The notes: generated by a model from the sequence alone, not told the origin. DNA of 64,000 bases from Cytophagales bacterium (GCA_004294445.1 REAZ01000015.1:41621-105620), one strand, 5' to 3'; positions 15,977-25,234 are shown, numbered from the stretch's first letter. A program made the numbers and translations.

Positions 15977-18152
15977 TTTTCTTGACCATAAATTTCTTGC
16001 CCTGCTCTCCGCCAAATTGGTCTTGGAAACCATCAGAACAGAGATAAAAAATAGTAGGGCTATCCAACGAAATATAATGTGGAGTAAAGGTTTTGTCCAA
16101 TTTGTTTTCCATGCCGCCTATTGCTTGCTTATCCGCCTTTATTTCTTTAAACTCTCCATGCTGCACATAGTAGAGCGGATTCATTGCCCCTGCGTATTCG
16201 AGTAGCTTGTTTTTCTTGTCTATCACGCACAGTGCCAAATCCATACCCGCGTGGCTCGTAGTTTCCTCTGTATGAAGCGATTGCCCAATAATGATGTTTA
16301 GCTCGTGTAATATTTTATTTGCCTCTGTGATATTCTTTTGCTCAATGACTTCGTTAAGCACTTGGTTACTGAGCATACTCATAAATGCGCCAGGGATGCC
16401 ATGCCCCGTACAATCTACGGCTGTAATGATGAACTTTCCATTCTTTTGGGTATAGTAATAAAAATCTCCACTGACTATATCTCTGGGCTGGTAAAAAATA
16501 AAAAAGTCGCTTACGGCATTGGCTATCGCTTTTTCCGAAGGTAAAATAGCATCTTGAATCAGCTTGGCGGCATTGATGCTCGCAGTGATGTCGGCGTTTT
16601 TGGTTTGTAGCTCGTGTGCCTGTGTATTTACAACATCAAGCGTTGTTTTTAACTCCTCATTTGTTTGGTGCAGTTCTTCGTTTACCTCATTTATTTTGGC
16701 ACTTTTTTCTTGAATTTCCTCATTTTTGCCAACTAATTCTTCATTCTTCAGAGCCAACTCATTTTTTCTTTTTTGTGCCTTTCTGCCAAAAATGAAAAGA
16801 ACAAGCGCAAGAGCAGAAAAAAAGAAAGCCACCAAAGCAATAATAATTTGCCTTTTCTGACTTTCTTCTTGCTCAAAAATCCTTTCTCTCTCTGCCTTCT
16901 CTTTGGCAATGGCTAAGGAATCCAACTTTTTGACTGCCAAGAAATTGATTTTGGCGATAGAGTCCTTTTCGGCGATAAGCAAACTCAAACGATTGATAAG
17001 CAAGCGATTTCTTTCTTGCATATTTTCATACACCTGCTCATTTTCTATTAATTTTTCCTTGATGCGGCTTAGGTTAATTTTGATGTTTTGTTTTTGGCTT
17101 TCATCTATAGCTATGTTCTCTCGCAGTGGCTTGGTAAGTAATTCTATTTTTTGCTGCATCTCGTTAGATTCTTTAAGGATTCTTGCCTTCTCTATATCTA
17201 ATTCTTGCCAAATTTGCTCGCTTGCTTGCTTTTCCATTTCTAACCCTTGCTGTGTTTGCTCACTTGTATATTTCTGACCTATTTGCTTTTCCGTATTTTG
17301 CATCATTTCTACTTTTACAAGCAAATATTCCTCCGTGGGAAGGATGGTAATTTTGAAGCCTTCAATAAAAAGTCGAGTGTCTTTATTTAATTCATGATTT
17401 ACTATTAGCTCTCCGTTACTATCAGTAATATAGTCTTTTTTATCTACTCTTATTTTTTGTCGCTGTATAACATTTCCTCCTACATCTAACACTCTTATTT
17501 TGTTCACCCTTTTTGTTTCGAGTGGTTTAACTTCAGCTTTTATCTCCTCTGTTCTGTTGATGGCTCGACCATCGATTTTGAGATTGCCGCCGTCAAAGGA
17601 AAAACTTCCTTCTGGAAATTTAGTACCATTGACAAACAAATCTCCTAGTTGGTTTTCATCCGCTCCTTCCAAAATCTTGATAGAAAACTCTCCCCTACTG
17701 TTAGTAAGGGCTGGCATAGTTGGATTTATTTTTGAAAGTATTATCATTGCATTTGTAAGTGGTTTATTTTGTGCATCATAGATTCTACCCTCAATACTTC
17801 CCCCATTAGTTCCCAAAGGTACCATGACTATTTTTAATTTTTTTTCTTTTTCGTCATAAACCCAGTCTTCTTTCATTTTTAGATTTTTCTTAATTGCTTT
17901 GACTTCGGTCGGTTTTGTTCCTTTGATTTCGATGCCAAAAGTGCCAATCATAGTCGTAAACACAGGACGACCTCCATCTATGATTATAGTAACATCTTTT
18001 ATCGGAGTGCCGTTTTCTAAAATTACCCTTCCTGAAATGAAGGTTTGAGCATACGTTTTTGATATATTATAGGATAACACCCCCAAAGCCAAAAATACAA
18101 TGATGCTTTTTCCTACATAGGGCGTACTAAGTTTAGTAATGATTGCTTGCAT
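15903..18152 (-). CDS. Membrane SpoIIE-type PP2C phosphatase, frameshifted near its C-terminus
   Basis: In its own frame this gene encodes 749 residues; with the 15842-15976 segment restored it would be a complete phosphatase. A signal-like N-terminus (about 1-36, ending TYA-Q) precedes two or three carboxypeptidase-regulatory-like beta domains (40-270). A coiled coil, a membrane helix (about 434-455), a second coiled coil and a SpoIIE/PPM domain follow. PPM metal motifs are SGDFYYYT and DCTGHGIPGAFMS. After GGEQGKKFMVKK the frame is lost and 24 unrelated residues end the product, removing the terminal DDILIIG. It dephosphorylates Ser/Thr phosphoproteins; a SiaC-like protein near 25 kb is a candidate. 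Start at ATG 18152; an upstream in-frame start at 18227 would precede the signal. Confidence 0.82.
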   Translation of the reverse strand: MQAIITKLSTPYVGKSIIVFLALGVLSYNISKTYAQTFISGRVILENGTPIKDVTIIIDGGRPVFTTMIGTFGIEIKGTKPTEVKAIKKNLKMKEDWVYDEKEKKLKIVMVPLGTNGGSIEGRIYDAQNKPLTNAMIILSKINPTMPALTNSRGEFSIKILEGADENQLGDLFVNGTKFPEGSFSFDGGNLKIDGRAINRTEEIKAEVKPLETKRVNKIRVLDVGGNVIQRQKIRVDKKDYITDSNGELIVNHELNKDTRLFIEGFKITILPTEEYLLVKVEMMQNTEKQIGQKYTSEQTQQGLEMEKQASEQIWQELDIEKARILKESNEMQQKIELLTKPLRENIAIDESQKQNIKINLSRIKEKLIENEQVYENMQERNRLLINRLSLLIAEKDSIAKINFLAVKKLDSLAIAKEKAERERIFEQEESQKRQIIIALVAFFFSALALVLFIFGRKAQKRKNELALKNEELVGKNEEIQEKSAKINEVNEELHQTNEELKTTLDVVNTQAHELQTKNADITASINAAKLIQDAILPSEKAIANAVSDFFIFYQPRDIVSGDFYYYTQKNGKFIITAVDCTGHGIPGAFMSMLSNQVLNEVIEQKNITEANKILHELNIIIGQSLHTEETTSHAGMDLALCVIDKKNKLLEYAGAMNPLYYVQHGEFKEIKADKQAIGGMENKLDKTFTPHYISLDSPTIFYLCSDGFQDQFGGEQGKKFMVKKTQRIAFFYSSLVNERTKRNISKHA

Positions 18153-18197
18153 AGTTTTTTTGTTTATTATTGGGGATTTATCGCAAGTTTGCTTTTT

Positions 18198-18229
18198 CAA
18201 AAATATGAATTTTTTAACATCATTCACAA
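18198..18229 (-). promoter_or_regulatory. Candidate promoter of the frameshifted SpoIIE gene
   Basis: Read on the minus strand, TTG (18229-18227) is followed after 21 bases by TATTTTTG (18205-18198), matching TTG-N19/21-TAnnTTTG. The start codon at 18152 lies about 45 bases downstream. Confidence 0.4.
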
Positions 18230-18364
18230 AAAAACACGCTTTTATCAGTACTATTTTCGTCTGTATGGGTATAGTACAATTATTGCTACTGCCTGTACGT
18301 TATTTGCCGTACAACGCAATTACTAAATTTACGAACTTATTTTTATTAAAATTCTATTAATATT

Positions 18365-20221
18365 ATGTGTGGAATTGTAGCTTATTTGGGTGAGCAGGAT
18401 GCCCTCCCTATCATTTTGAAAGGACTCAGACGGTTGGAATACAGAGGGTACGACAGTGCGGGAGTAGCCCTCATCAGGGATAATAACTTATTGGTTTACA
18501 AGAAAAAAGGGAAAGTAGCAGATTTAGAAACGCATTTGGAGGACAAGGTAAAAACAGGCTCTATAGGCATGGGGCATACCCGATGGGCTACGCACGGTGA
18601 GCCTAACGACACCAATGCACACCCGCATTACTCCTCTGATAATAGGTTAGCACTCATTCACAACGGGATTATAGAAAACTATGCCACTATCAAGCAGGAA
18701 CTCCTTCGCAAGGGGCATCAGTTTTTGGGGCAAACCGATTCAGAAGTATTAGTGCATTTTATTGAGCAGATTCAAAAAGAAAATCAATGCACTCTTTTTG
18801 AGGCGGTGCGTATCGCCCTCAACGAAGTAGTAGGGGCTTATGCCATAGTGGTCATGTCTGCTGATGACCCTAATCAACTGTTGGCAGCAAGAAAAAGCAG
18901 CCCTTTGGTGATTGGGATTGGGAAAGAGAACAAGGAGTTTTGGCTTGCCTCTGACGCTACGCCCATCATCGAATATACCAACGAAGTAGTTTATTTGGAC
19001 GACCTACAGATAGCAGTGATGCAAAAAGGTAATTTGGAAATCAAAGATATACGTGCCTCACTTAGCAACGTAGTGAATATACCATACATACAGCACCTGG
19101 ATTTGACCTTAGAGGCTATAGAGAAGGGAGGCTTTGACTCTTTTATGCTCAAAGAAATTTTTGAGCAGCCCGAATCTGTCCGCAACTGCTTGCGAGGCAG
19201 ACTCATAGCCGATAAGCTACATTTGCAGTTAGGCGGCATTACTACGCATATCGACAAACTGCTCAATGCCAAACGCATTGTGATTTTGGGCTGTGGTACT
19301 TCTTGGCACGCGGGCTTGGTAGCAGAATATATTTTTGAAGAGCTTGCCCGCATACCCGTAGAGGTGGAATATGCCTCCGAATTTCGGTACAGAAATCCAA
19401 TTATAGAAGCGGAGGATGCAGTCATTGCCATCTCCCAATCGGGCGAAACGGCTGACACATTGGCAGCGATAGAGTTGGCAAAAAGCAAAGGGGCTACCAT
19501 TTTTGGCGTTTGTAATGTAGTAGGCTCGTCTATTTCGCGCGCCACGCACGAGGGGGCATACACACACGCAGGACCCGAAATAGGCGTAGCAAGTACGAAG
19601 GCTTTTACCGCCCAAGTAACGGTACTGCTGATGATGGCACTCATTATTGCCAAAAAAAGAGGTACGATTCCCGATGCCCAATTTTCGGAATTACTCCACG
19701 AATTGGAGAACATCCCCGAAAAAATAGCCAAAGCCCTACAGTTCAATGCACAGATAGAAGACATTGCCCAAATTTATAAGAACGCAAGCAACATGATTTA
19801 CTTAGGCAGGGGATTTAACTTTCCTGTAGCCTTAGAGGGTGCGCTGAAGCTCAAAGAAATCTCTTACATACACGCTGAGGGTTATCCCGCCGCCGAAATG
19901 AAGCATGGACCCATTGCTCTGATAGATGCCGATATGCCCGTAGTTTTTATTGCCATCAAAGATAGCTCTTACGAAAAGGTAGTTTCAAACATTCAGGAAG
20001 TAAAAGCACGCAAAGGGAGAGTAATAGCTATAGTTACCGAAGGAGATACCTTTATAGCTACTATGGCAGACCACGTCATAGAAATTCCGAGTACGTATGA
20101 TGTTCTTACACCGCTACTTACCGTAATTCCTTTGCAGCTACTTGCCTATCATATTGCCGTTATGCGGGGCTGCAATGTCGACCAGCCGCGCAATTTGGCA
20201 AAGTCGGTAACGGTGGAGTAA
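18365..20221 (+). CDS. glmS: Glutamine-fructose-6-phosphate aminotransferase (isomerising)
   Basis: This 618-residue enzyme makes glucosamine-6-phosphate from fructose-6-phosphate and glutamine, the first step towards UDP-GlcNAc. The N-terminal glutaminase domain begins MCGIVAYLG, with the catalytic Cys2 exposed after Met removal. Motifs GYDSAGVAL, HTRWATHGEP and HNGIIENY follow. The isomerase half has two SIS domains with CGTSWHAG, SQSGETADT and the C-terminal DQPRNLAKSVTVE that closes the active site. All elements and the length are standard. It is transcribed alone and followed by a strong terminator. No glmS ribozyme-like leader is recognisable in the 212-base upstream gap. Confidence 0.97.
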   Translation: MCGIVAYLGEQDALPIILKGLRRLEYRGYDSAGVALIRDNNLLVYKKKGKVADLETHLEDKVKTGSIGMGHTRWATHGEPNDTNAHPHYSSDNRLALIHNGIIENYATIKQELLRKGHQFLGQTDSEVLVHFIEQIQKENQCTLFEAVRIALNEVVGAYAIVVMSADDPNQLLAARKSSPLVIGIGKENKEFWLASDATPIIEYTNEVVYLDDLQIAVMQKGNLEIKDIRASLSNVVNIPYIQHLDLTLEAIEKGGFDSFMLKEIFEQPESVRNCLRGRLIADKLHLQLGGITTHIDKLLNAKRIVILGCGTSWHAGLVAEYIFEELARIPVEVEYASEFRYRNPIIEAEDAVIAISQSGETADTLAAIELAKSKGATIFGVCNVVGSSISRATHEGAYTHAGPEIGVASTKAFTAQVTVLLMMALIIAKKRGTIPDAQFSELLHELENIPEKIAKALQFNAQIEDIAQIYKNASNMIYLGRGFNFPVALEGALKLKEISYIHAEGYPAAEMKHGPIALIDADMPVVFIAIKDSSYEKVVSNIQEVKARKGRVIAIVTEGDTFIATMADHVIEIPSTYDVLTPLLTVIPLQLLAYHIAVMRGCNVDQPRNLAKSVTVE

Positions 20222-20243
20222 GGAAGTTTTTTCTGAAAAACAG

Positions 20244-20284
20244 CAATTCATCTGGTATTAACAATATCAGATGAATTGTTTTTT
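20244..20284 (+). terminator. Intrinsic terminator of glmS
   Basis: CAATTCATCTG (20244-20254) pairs exactly with CAGATGAATTG (20268-20278). The stem extends inwards by a G-T wobble and four more pairs to a 3-base loop. A TTTTTT tract follows, 23 bases after the glmS stop. Confidence 0.85.
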
Positions 20285-20374
20285 ATTTAGGCAAATATAG
20301 TATTCCCAACTATTTTTTATCTTTTAAAATAATGCAAAAAATACTAACTTGCACAAAAAATAAAAAAGCGCATA

Positions 20375-21766
20375 ATGCTCACAAAAGAATATATCACAGA
20401 ACTCAAAAATAAAGGAAATGGAGATTTGGGTTACTTAGTCAATGGGCTCAAAGATAATCCAAGCATCTTGTATGTACTCGAAAATATGGGCTACCTACCA
20501 AAAAACTTTGATAGCAGCTTTCTATTTCCTTTGCTTACACACGAATATCATAAAATCAGATTAGCAGCAGCGAAAAATATTGCAAAAATTAATAAAGTAG
20601 AAAACTTAGAAAGTCTTTATCAAATCTTTGAAAATGAAAAAGATACAAGCGTAAGAAGGGAAATAGTATCGGCAATAGGGAGATTAAGAAAAAAAGAAAA
20701 TAAGCCTTATCTTTTTAAAATTCTAAAGGACAATGACCCTAAGATAGTTTGTCAGGCAATAAGAGGTTTATTAGTTTTTGAAAATGACGAAGACGTAAAG
20801 CAAAATTTAGAGCCTTTGGTAAATCATCAAAACGAAATGGTGAGAACGGTGATTTACAAACAATACTTTGCAGACGAGGCAAACAAGGATAAACCCAAAT
20901 CAAGCCTTTCCCACACAGAAACACATAGTTTTCTGGAAAATGTAGTTGTAAATGGAGATGTATTAGATGTTTTAAAATACGTGCCGACAGAAAGTGTGCA
21001 TTTAACGTTCACTTCTCCACCATATTATAATGCAAGAGATTATTCTATTTACCCAAGTTATAAAGCATATTTGGAGTTTTTGGCAGAGGTATTTAAGGAA
21101 ACTCATAGAATTACCAAAGAAGGTAGATTCCTCATTGTGAATACTTCTCCTATCATTATTCCAAGAGTAAGCCGTTCGCATAGTAGCAAGCGTTATCCTA
21201 TTCCGTTTGATTTGCACCCTTATTTAGTTGATAATGGTTGGGAATTTATAGATGACATTATTTGGCAAAAGCCCGATTATTCTGTAAAAAATCGTATTGG
21301 TGGCTTTATGCAACACAAAAAGCCGTTGATGTATAAGCCTAATGCTGTAACGGAATATTTGATGGTATATAGAAAAGAAACCACAAAGTTAATTGATTGG
21401 AATATAAGAAGTTATGATAAAGAAACTACCAAACAAAGCATAGTGCCAGATGGGTACGAAACTACAAATGTGTGGAAAATAGACCCAAAGTTTGATAAAA
21501 TACATTCAGCAGTTTTTCCTGTGGAGTTGTGTAAAAGAGTAATTCAATATTATTCTTTTAAAAATGATTTAGTTTTTGACCCTTTTGCAGGCAGTGGTAC
21601 GGTAGGAAAAACAGCAAAGTTATTAGGTAGAAAGTTTTTTCTAACAGAAAAAGAACCTACTTATTTTGACTATATGAAAAGCCAAGCTAAACCTAATATT
21701 TTAGGAGAGTTTGAAACACAATTTTTTTGGACAATGGAAGAATTTGTAAATCATGTTTTACCATAA
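20375..21766 (+). CDS. HEAT-repeat/DNA methyltransferase fusion (TSPPY class)
   Basis: This 463-residue protein has an N-terminal alpha-helical region (about 45-170) with HEAT-like units (IRLAAAKNIAKI, VRREIVSAIGRL, IVCQAIRGLL). The C-terminal domain is a beta-class DNA methyltransferase: TSPPYYNARDYS at 213-224 (motif IV), IIWQKPDYSVKNR, and FAGSGT at 404-409 (motif I). TSPPY enzymes methylate cytosine N4 or adenine N6. The HEAT-like extension is unusual and may bind DNA or a partner. A small unknown gene and a PD-(D/E)XK nuclease follow on the same strand with short gaps, so this is probably the M subunit of a type II R-M operon. Confidence 0.88.
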   Translation: MLTKEYITELKNKGNGDLGYLVNGLKDNPSILYVLENMGYLPKNFDSSFLFPLLTHEYHKIRLAAAKNIAKINKVENLESLYQIFENEKDTSVRREIVSAIGRLRKKENKPYLFKILKDNDPKIVCQAIRGLLVFENDEDVKQNLEPLVNHQNEMVRTVIYKQYFADEANKDKPKSSLSHTETHSFLENVVVNGDVLDVLKYVPTESVHLTFTSPPYYNARDYSIYPSYKAYLEFLAEVFKETHRITKEGRFLIVNTSPIIIPRVSRSHSSKRYPIPFDLHPYLVDNGWEFIDDIIWQKPDYSVKNRIGGFMQHKKPLMYKPNAVTEYLMVYRKETTKLIDWNIRSYDKETTKQSIVPDGYETTNVWKIDPKFDKIHSAVFPVELCKRVIQYYSFKNDLVFDPFAGSGTVGKTAKLLGRKFFLTEKEPTYFDYMKSQAKPNILGEFETQFFWTMEEFVNHVLP

Positions 21767-21778
21767 AATTAAAAAAAT

Positions 21779-22093
21779 ATGACAGCATTAGCAACACAAA
21801 AAGGCAGTAAAATATTGATTAATCAATCGGAAAACAGCATATTAAAGGTTTATATTCAGCCATGCAATGAAAAGCAAGAATTAAACTATGTTGAAAATTT
21901 TGAAGGAAATATCAAAGAAATTTTGGTACGTTCCCAAGAAATTTTGGTAGGCTTAAAAAAACTTTTCCCAAAAGGAGACTTTTCAATCAAAATAGAAGAT
22001 TTGCAATGTACTCAGCTTCGTTTTGTTGATTCTGAAAATCTATATGATGAAAATTTTAATAAAGTTATATCTCTAAATCAAATTTTACAATGA
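21779..22093 (+). CDS. Hypothetical 104-residue protein in an R-M operon
   Basis: I do not recognise this protein. It starts 12 bases after the methyltransferase and overlaps the endonuclease start by four bases (ATGA at 22090-22093), so it is translationally coupled to the nuclease. It has no membrane segment or signal peptide. The middle (about 40-65, NFEGNIKEILVRSQEILVGLKK) looks helical and the ends look like beta strands. It could be a regulator, a nuclease partner or an inhibitor that delays cleavage; none of this is shown by the sequence. Confidence 0.75.
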   Translation: MTALATQKGSKILINQSENSILKVYIQPCNEKQELNYVENFEGNIKEILVRSQEILVGLKKLFPKGDFSIKIEDLQCTQLRFVDSENLYDENFNKVISLNQILQ

Positions 22094-23031
22094 CATTAAA
22101 AGAACAAGTTATTAAAAACATCTTAAAACGTCTTATCAAAGGTCAAGATTACCGTATTGAAGTAGTCAATCTGATAAATGCTGTCTTTTTGCAATTTGCT
22201 ATTGATTTTTTCAAGAAAGTCGTAAATGCTAAATTAAATAATGAAACTATTACAACTGATTGGTATAGAGCTGAGTTTACAAATCCTAAAAAGTTTAAAC
22301 CCGATGAAATAGCAATCCATTTAGGTTTAAATAAAAAAACAATTACTAATATGTATAAAAAAGCACCAAGAGAGATTATTCTTGATGCTTCTAATGAACA
22401 TTATGAAAGTTTATGTGAATTAATAGAGGGTTTAATAGATGCGCAAGATGAGATAGATTTAACTTTAACTATCAAACTTCGTGGAGTTAGTGCAGATTTG
22501 ACTATGAATGAAAGCCTAATTGTAATTAATACTCTTGCGGTGAAGCGTGCAGCTTTGCGTGGGGGAGCTTGGTCAAGTGCAGGTAAGCAAACAGAAAAAC
22601 TTTTGATGCTCACATTATGTACATTATTTGAAGTGCCTCAGCAATATTTTGCAAATAAGATAGTTGAAAAAATTGTAGAAGGAAAGGCAAAAAAAGGTTC
22701 TCAAAAGAAAACGAAAGTTAAACGAGAAGTAGATTTTTATTTTATGAGTAGTGATGAAGAATATAGATGCGAAGTAAAACTTATGGGTGCAGGTAATTCA
22801 GAAAGTGCAGACGGAGTAATAGCCAGAGATAGTAGCGTTTTTATTGCAGATACGCTTTCAGTGCAAAATAAAACACAATTAGATGATTTAGGGGTGCATT
22901 GGGTAGAGTTAAGAAGTGAAAACGGCTATCAAAGATTTGAAAAAGTGCTGCAAGACTTAGGTATTCCTCATACCAAATTTGAAGGCAATATTGACGAAAA
23001 ATTAGAGGAGATTTTTGCAAAGATTTTTTGA
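22090..23031 (+). CDS. Type II restriction endonuclease, PD-(D/E)XK (possibly CfrBI-like)
   Basis: This 313-residue protein contains REVDFYFMS followed by EEYRCEVKLMG, giving D215, E228 and K230 in the D-x12-E-x-K arrangement of PD-(D/E)XK nucleases. The segment ALRGGAWSSAGKQTEKLLML (155-174) and the overall length recall the CfrBI restriction endonuclease family; that placement is from memory and only moderate. The gene is coupled by a 4-base overlap to the small upstream gene and lies behind a TSPPY methyltransferase, which supports a restriction role. It ends at a hairpin shared with dapF. Confidence 0.78.
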   Translation: MTLKEQVIKNILKRLIKGQDYRIEVVNLINAVFLQFAIDFFKKVVNAKLNNETITTDWYRAEFTNPKKFKPDEIAIHLGLNKKTITNMYKKAPREIILDASNEHYESLCELIEGLIDAQDEIDLTLTIKLRGVSADLTMNESLIVINTLAVKRAALRGGAWSSAGKQTEKLLMLTLCTLFEVPQQYFANKIVEKIVEGKAKKGSQKKTKVKREVDFYFMSSDEEYRCEVKLMGAGNSESADGVIARDSSVFIADTLSVQNKTQLDDLGVHWVELRSENGYQRFEKVLQDLGIPHTKFEGNIDEKLEEIFAKIF

Positions 23032-23094
23032 AACAAGTAAAATTTTCCGAACTATCCTATAGGTGTGTTTCATTGCAAAACCACTGACCCAAAA

Positions 23095-23145
23095 TGATAC
23101 AAAAAAGAGTTTGCAGTTTTAGATTACATTCTCTTTTTTGTATCA
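23095..23145. terminator. Bidirectional terminator between restriction gene and dapF
   Basis: TGATACAAAAAAGAG (23095-23109) and CTCTTTTTTGTATCA (23131-23145) form a perfect 15-bp stem around a 21-base loop. It lies in the gap between two convergent genes. Confidence 0.75.
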
Positions 23146-23182
23146 CAAAACATCATTTGTATCACTATACTGTGCCAAAACA

Positions 23183-24001
23183 TCAGAGCAGCATACTTCC
23201 CTCAAAGACCTTTTCTGCTTTTCCCTTCAAGTAAATATTGGTGAATGAATCGCCATTTTTGTGGTAAGCTACTGCCAAATCGCCACCCAAGACCTTAATT
23301 TTAATTTCGAAACCAACACCCATGCCTAAGTTACTGATGCCATTCATGGTAGGATTAGCATAGCTTTCAGCAATAGCACACGCCGTTACACCCGTACCGC
23401 AGGAGAGCGTTTCATCTTCTACCCCACGTTCATAAGTCCTCACAGAGAGGTATTTATCGCTAATTCGCTCCACAAAATTTACATTTGTGCCTTTGGCTTT
23501 GAATCTGTCGCTGTAGCGAATAGCCCTGCCCTGCCCAAAAACATCAAAATTAGCAAGCCCGCCCACATAGCCAACGTAATGCGGCGAGCCTGTGTCTAAC
23601 CAATAGGAAGGATTTGCGTCTTTGCCAACTTCTACAGCACTTACGTCTTTCATTTTGAGCGAAATAATACCTTCTTTGATAGATGCCTCGTGCAAGCCAC
23701 CTACGGCATTAAAAGCAGTGTTTTCGGTAAAAATTCCCAAGTGATGGGCAAAAGCAACGATACACCTTCCTCCGTTGCCACACATAGAGCCTTCTTTGCC
23801 ATCAGCATTGAAATAGACCATCTTAAAATCTGCCGTTGGGTCGTTTTGGAGCAAAATTAGCCCATCTGCCCCAATGCCAAATCGCCTATGACAGAGCCTT
23901 TCAATCAGAGCAGCATTACTTGCATCAAATTTTTTATCCCTATCGTCAATCATTACAAAATCGTTCCCCGTACCTTGATATTTATGAAAAAATAGATTCA
24001 T
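23183..24001 (-). CDS. dapF: Diaminopimelate epimerase
   Basis: This 272-residue enzyme converts LL- to meso-diaminopimelate for lysine and peptidoglycan synthesis. The two catalytic cysteines are C74 in GSMCGNGGRC and C201 in TLSCGTGVTAC. The N-terminal KYQGTGNDFVMID and GIGADGLILL segments are canonical. Length and motifs are complete. It stands alone on the minus strand; its start is divergent from the siaB-like gene, with a 184-base AT-rich gap. Confidence 0.96.
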   Translation of the reverse strand: MNLFFHKYQGTGNDFVMIDDRDKKFDASNAALIERLCHRRFGIGADGLILLQNDPTADFKMVYFNADGKEGSMCGNGGRCIVAFAHHLGIFTENTAFNAVGGLHEASIKEGIISLKMKDVSAVEVGKDANPSYWLDTGSPHYVGYVGGLANFDVFGQGRAIRYSDRFKAKGTNVNFVERISDKYLSVRTYERGVEDETLSCGTGVTACAIAESYANPTMNGISNLGMGVGFEIKIKVLGGDLAVAYHKNGDSFTNIYLKGKAEKVFEGSMLL

Positions 24002-24136
24002 TTTGAAAAAAAATTGTATTAGTAATTCATATTTTTTAGAATATTATATTTTTTATTTTACATTAGCTACTTTTGTCAAACAATTTGTACGGATTTTAGT
24101 GCGTAAATAATTTTTTATTTGAAAAAATTTTATTTA

Positions 24137-24168
24137 TTTGCATAGCTAATTAATAGTCTATATCTTAG
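24137..24168 (+). promoter_or_regulatory. Candidate promoter of the siaB-siaC unit
   Basis: TTTG at 24137-24140, a 20-base spacer, then TATCTTAG at 24161-24168, one mismatch from TAnnTTTG. The TTG start codon lies 17 bases downstream, a spacing like that at the NlpC/P60 promoter. Confidence 0.45.
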
Positions 24169-24185
24169 CAAAATAAAAGCAAGCA

Positions 24186-24773
24186 TTGCAAGCATTGATT
24201 ACATTAGAACAACATCAATTACTGAATCAATTGGATATACAATCCTACTATCAGAAAATGCAGTCAAACAGTATCGTTATGTCGTATAAAGGTGCGGCAT
24301 CGAATGACTTATTGACGAGTATTTTGGCTATTGCTCAAACAAACCTTGCTGAAATAGAAGGCAAATCTGTCGTTAAAAAGCGAGTTTTTACGATATTAGT
24401 AGAAATTTTGCAAAATATTTACCACCATTTCGAGGAAATAGAGGCAGATAACCTGCACGAAGACGATTCTATTATTTTCATACTTTCAAAAGTTGAAGAT
24501 AGCTATTTAATCATTACGGGAAACTATGTAGCGCAGGGTGATGTAATAGCACTCAAAAATAGAATAGATGAGGTAAATGCCATGAATGCAGAGCAACTCA
24601 AGGAAAAGTATAGGGAAAGACTGAATACAGGAACTGTTTCCGCAAAGGGCGGGGCGGGGCTTGGAATAATAGATATAGCCAGAAAGTCAGGTAATAAATT
24701 GGAATACTCCTTCAAAGAGTATAGTTCTAAGTATTCTTTCTTTAGTTTAACAGTAAAAATATCCGCTATTTAG
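24186..24773 (+). CDS. SiaB-family Ser/Thr protein kinase (GHKL fold)
   Basis: This 195-residue protein resembles SiaB (DUF6272), a kinase of the GHKL fold that phosphorylates SiaC. Visible landmarks are VMSYKGAAS near 31-39, the N-box-like LVEILQNIYHH near 71-81 and the glycine-rich GAGLGIIDIARKSG near 156-169. The start is TTG at 24186; the next Met is residue 25, but homologous sequence (SYYQKMQSNS) lies before it, so I keep the longer form. The SiaC-like gene follows after 13 bases. In Pseudomonas the Sia switch controls a diguanylate cyclase; no such enzyme is seen here, so the output is unknown. Confidence 0.8.
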   Translation: MQALITLEQHQLLNQLDIQSYYQKMQSNSIVMSYKGAASNDLLTSILAIAQTNLAEIEGKSVVKKRVFTILVEILQNIYHHFEEIEADNLHEDDSIIFILSKVEDSYLIITGNYVAQGDVIALKNRIDEVNAMNAEQLKEKYRERLNTGTVSAKGGAGLGIIDIARKSGNKLEYSFKEYSSKYSFFSLTVKISAI

Positions 24774-24786
24774 CATATAAATCATT

Positions 24787-25161
24787 ATGGAGAACTTTTA
24801 TTTAGAAGAAACATCGAAAACGCCAAAATTAAGTTTTGACCAGAAGACAGGTAAGTTTCTTATGTCGGGGCGTTCTATCCCAGAAAACTCCATTGAGTTT
24901 TATAGACCGCTTTTTGAGTGGTTGGACGATTATGTGAAAACACCTTCTACTAAAACAAGTTTTGATATCAAATTAGAATATTTTAATACTAGTTCTTCTA
25001 AGTGTTTGGTCGAAATATTTAGGAGATTAGAAAGAATTAATCCTTCTGATGTCGTAATAAATTGGTTTTACGAAGAAGATGATGAAGATATGCAAGAGTC
25101 TGGCGAAGACTTTAAGGAGATTATAGATATTCCGATTATTATGAACGTCATTGAAAACTAA
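24787..25161 (+). CDS. SiaC-family regulatory phosphoprotein (DUF1987)
   Basis: This 124-residue protein matches the SiaC/DUF1987 family: N-terminal TPKLSFDQKTGKFLMSGRS with the RSIPEN turn, then LEYFNTSSSKCLVEIFRRL. The threonine in YFNTSSS is residue 68, the same position as the SiaB-phosphorylated Thr68 of Pseudomonas SiaC. When unphosphorylated, SiaC binds an effector; a PPM phosphatase resets it. Gene order siaB-siaC is conserved. A hairpin with a T tract follows (25199-25234), ending the pair. Confidence 0.87.
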   Translation: MENFYLEETSKTPKLSFDQKTGKFLMSGRSIPENSIEFYRPLFEWLDDYVKTPSTKTSFDIKLEYFNTSSSKCLVEIFRRLERINPSDVVINWFYEEDDEDMQESGEDFKEIIDIPIIMNVIEN

Positions 25162-25198
25162 TGGAGTTAGTAAAGTTTCATTTGTTAAGGTCTATAAC

Positions 25199-25234
25199 AG
25201 CGGCTTAGTGAGGAAACTTACAGTCGCTTTTTTT
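25199..25234 (+). terminator. Terminator after the siaC-like gene
   Basis: An imperfect stem from AGCGGCTTAGTGAG (25199-25212) and CTTACAGTCGCT (25217-25228), with two wobbles and a 2-base bulge, closes on a GAAA tetraloop and is followed by seven T. Expression of the downstream gene may depend on read-through or its own promoter. Confidence 0.55.

Noticed and set aside
18991..19764. Long minus-strand frame inside glmS
   Set aside because: It is antisense to a fully conserved gene and its composition mirrors the glmS codons.
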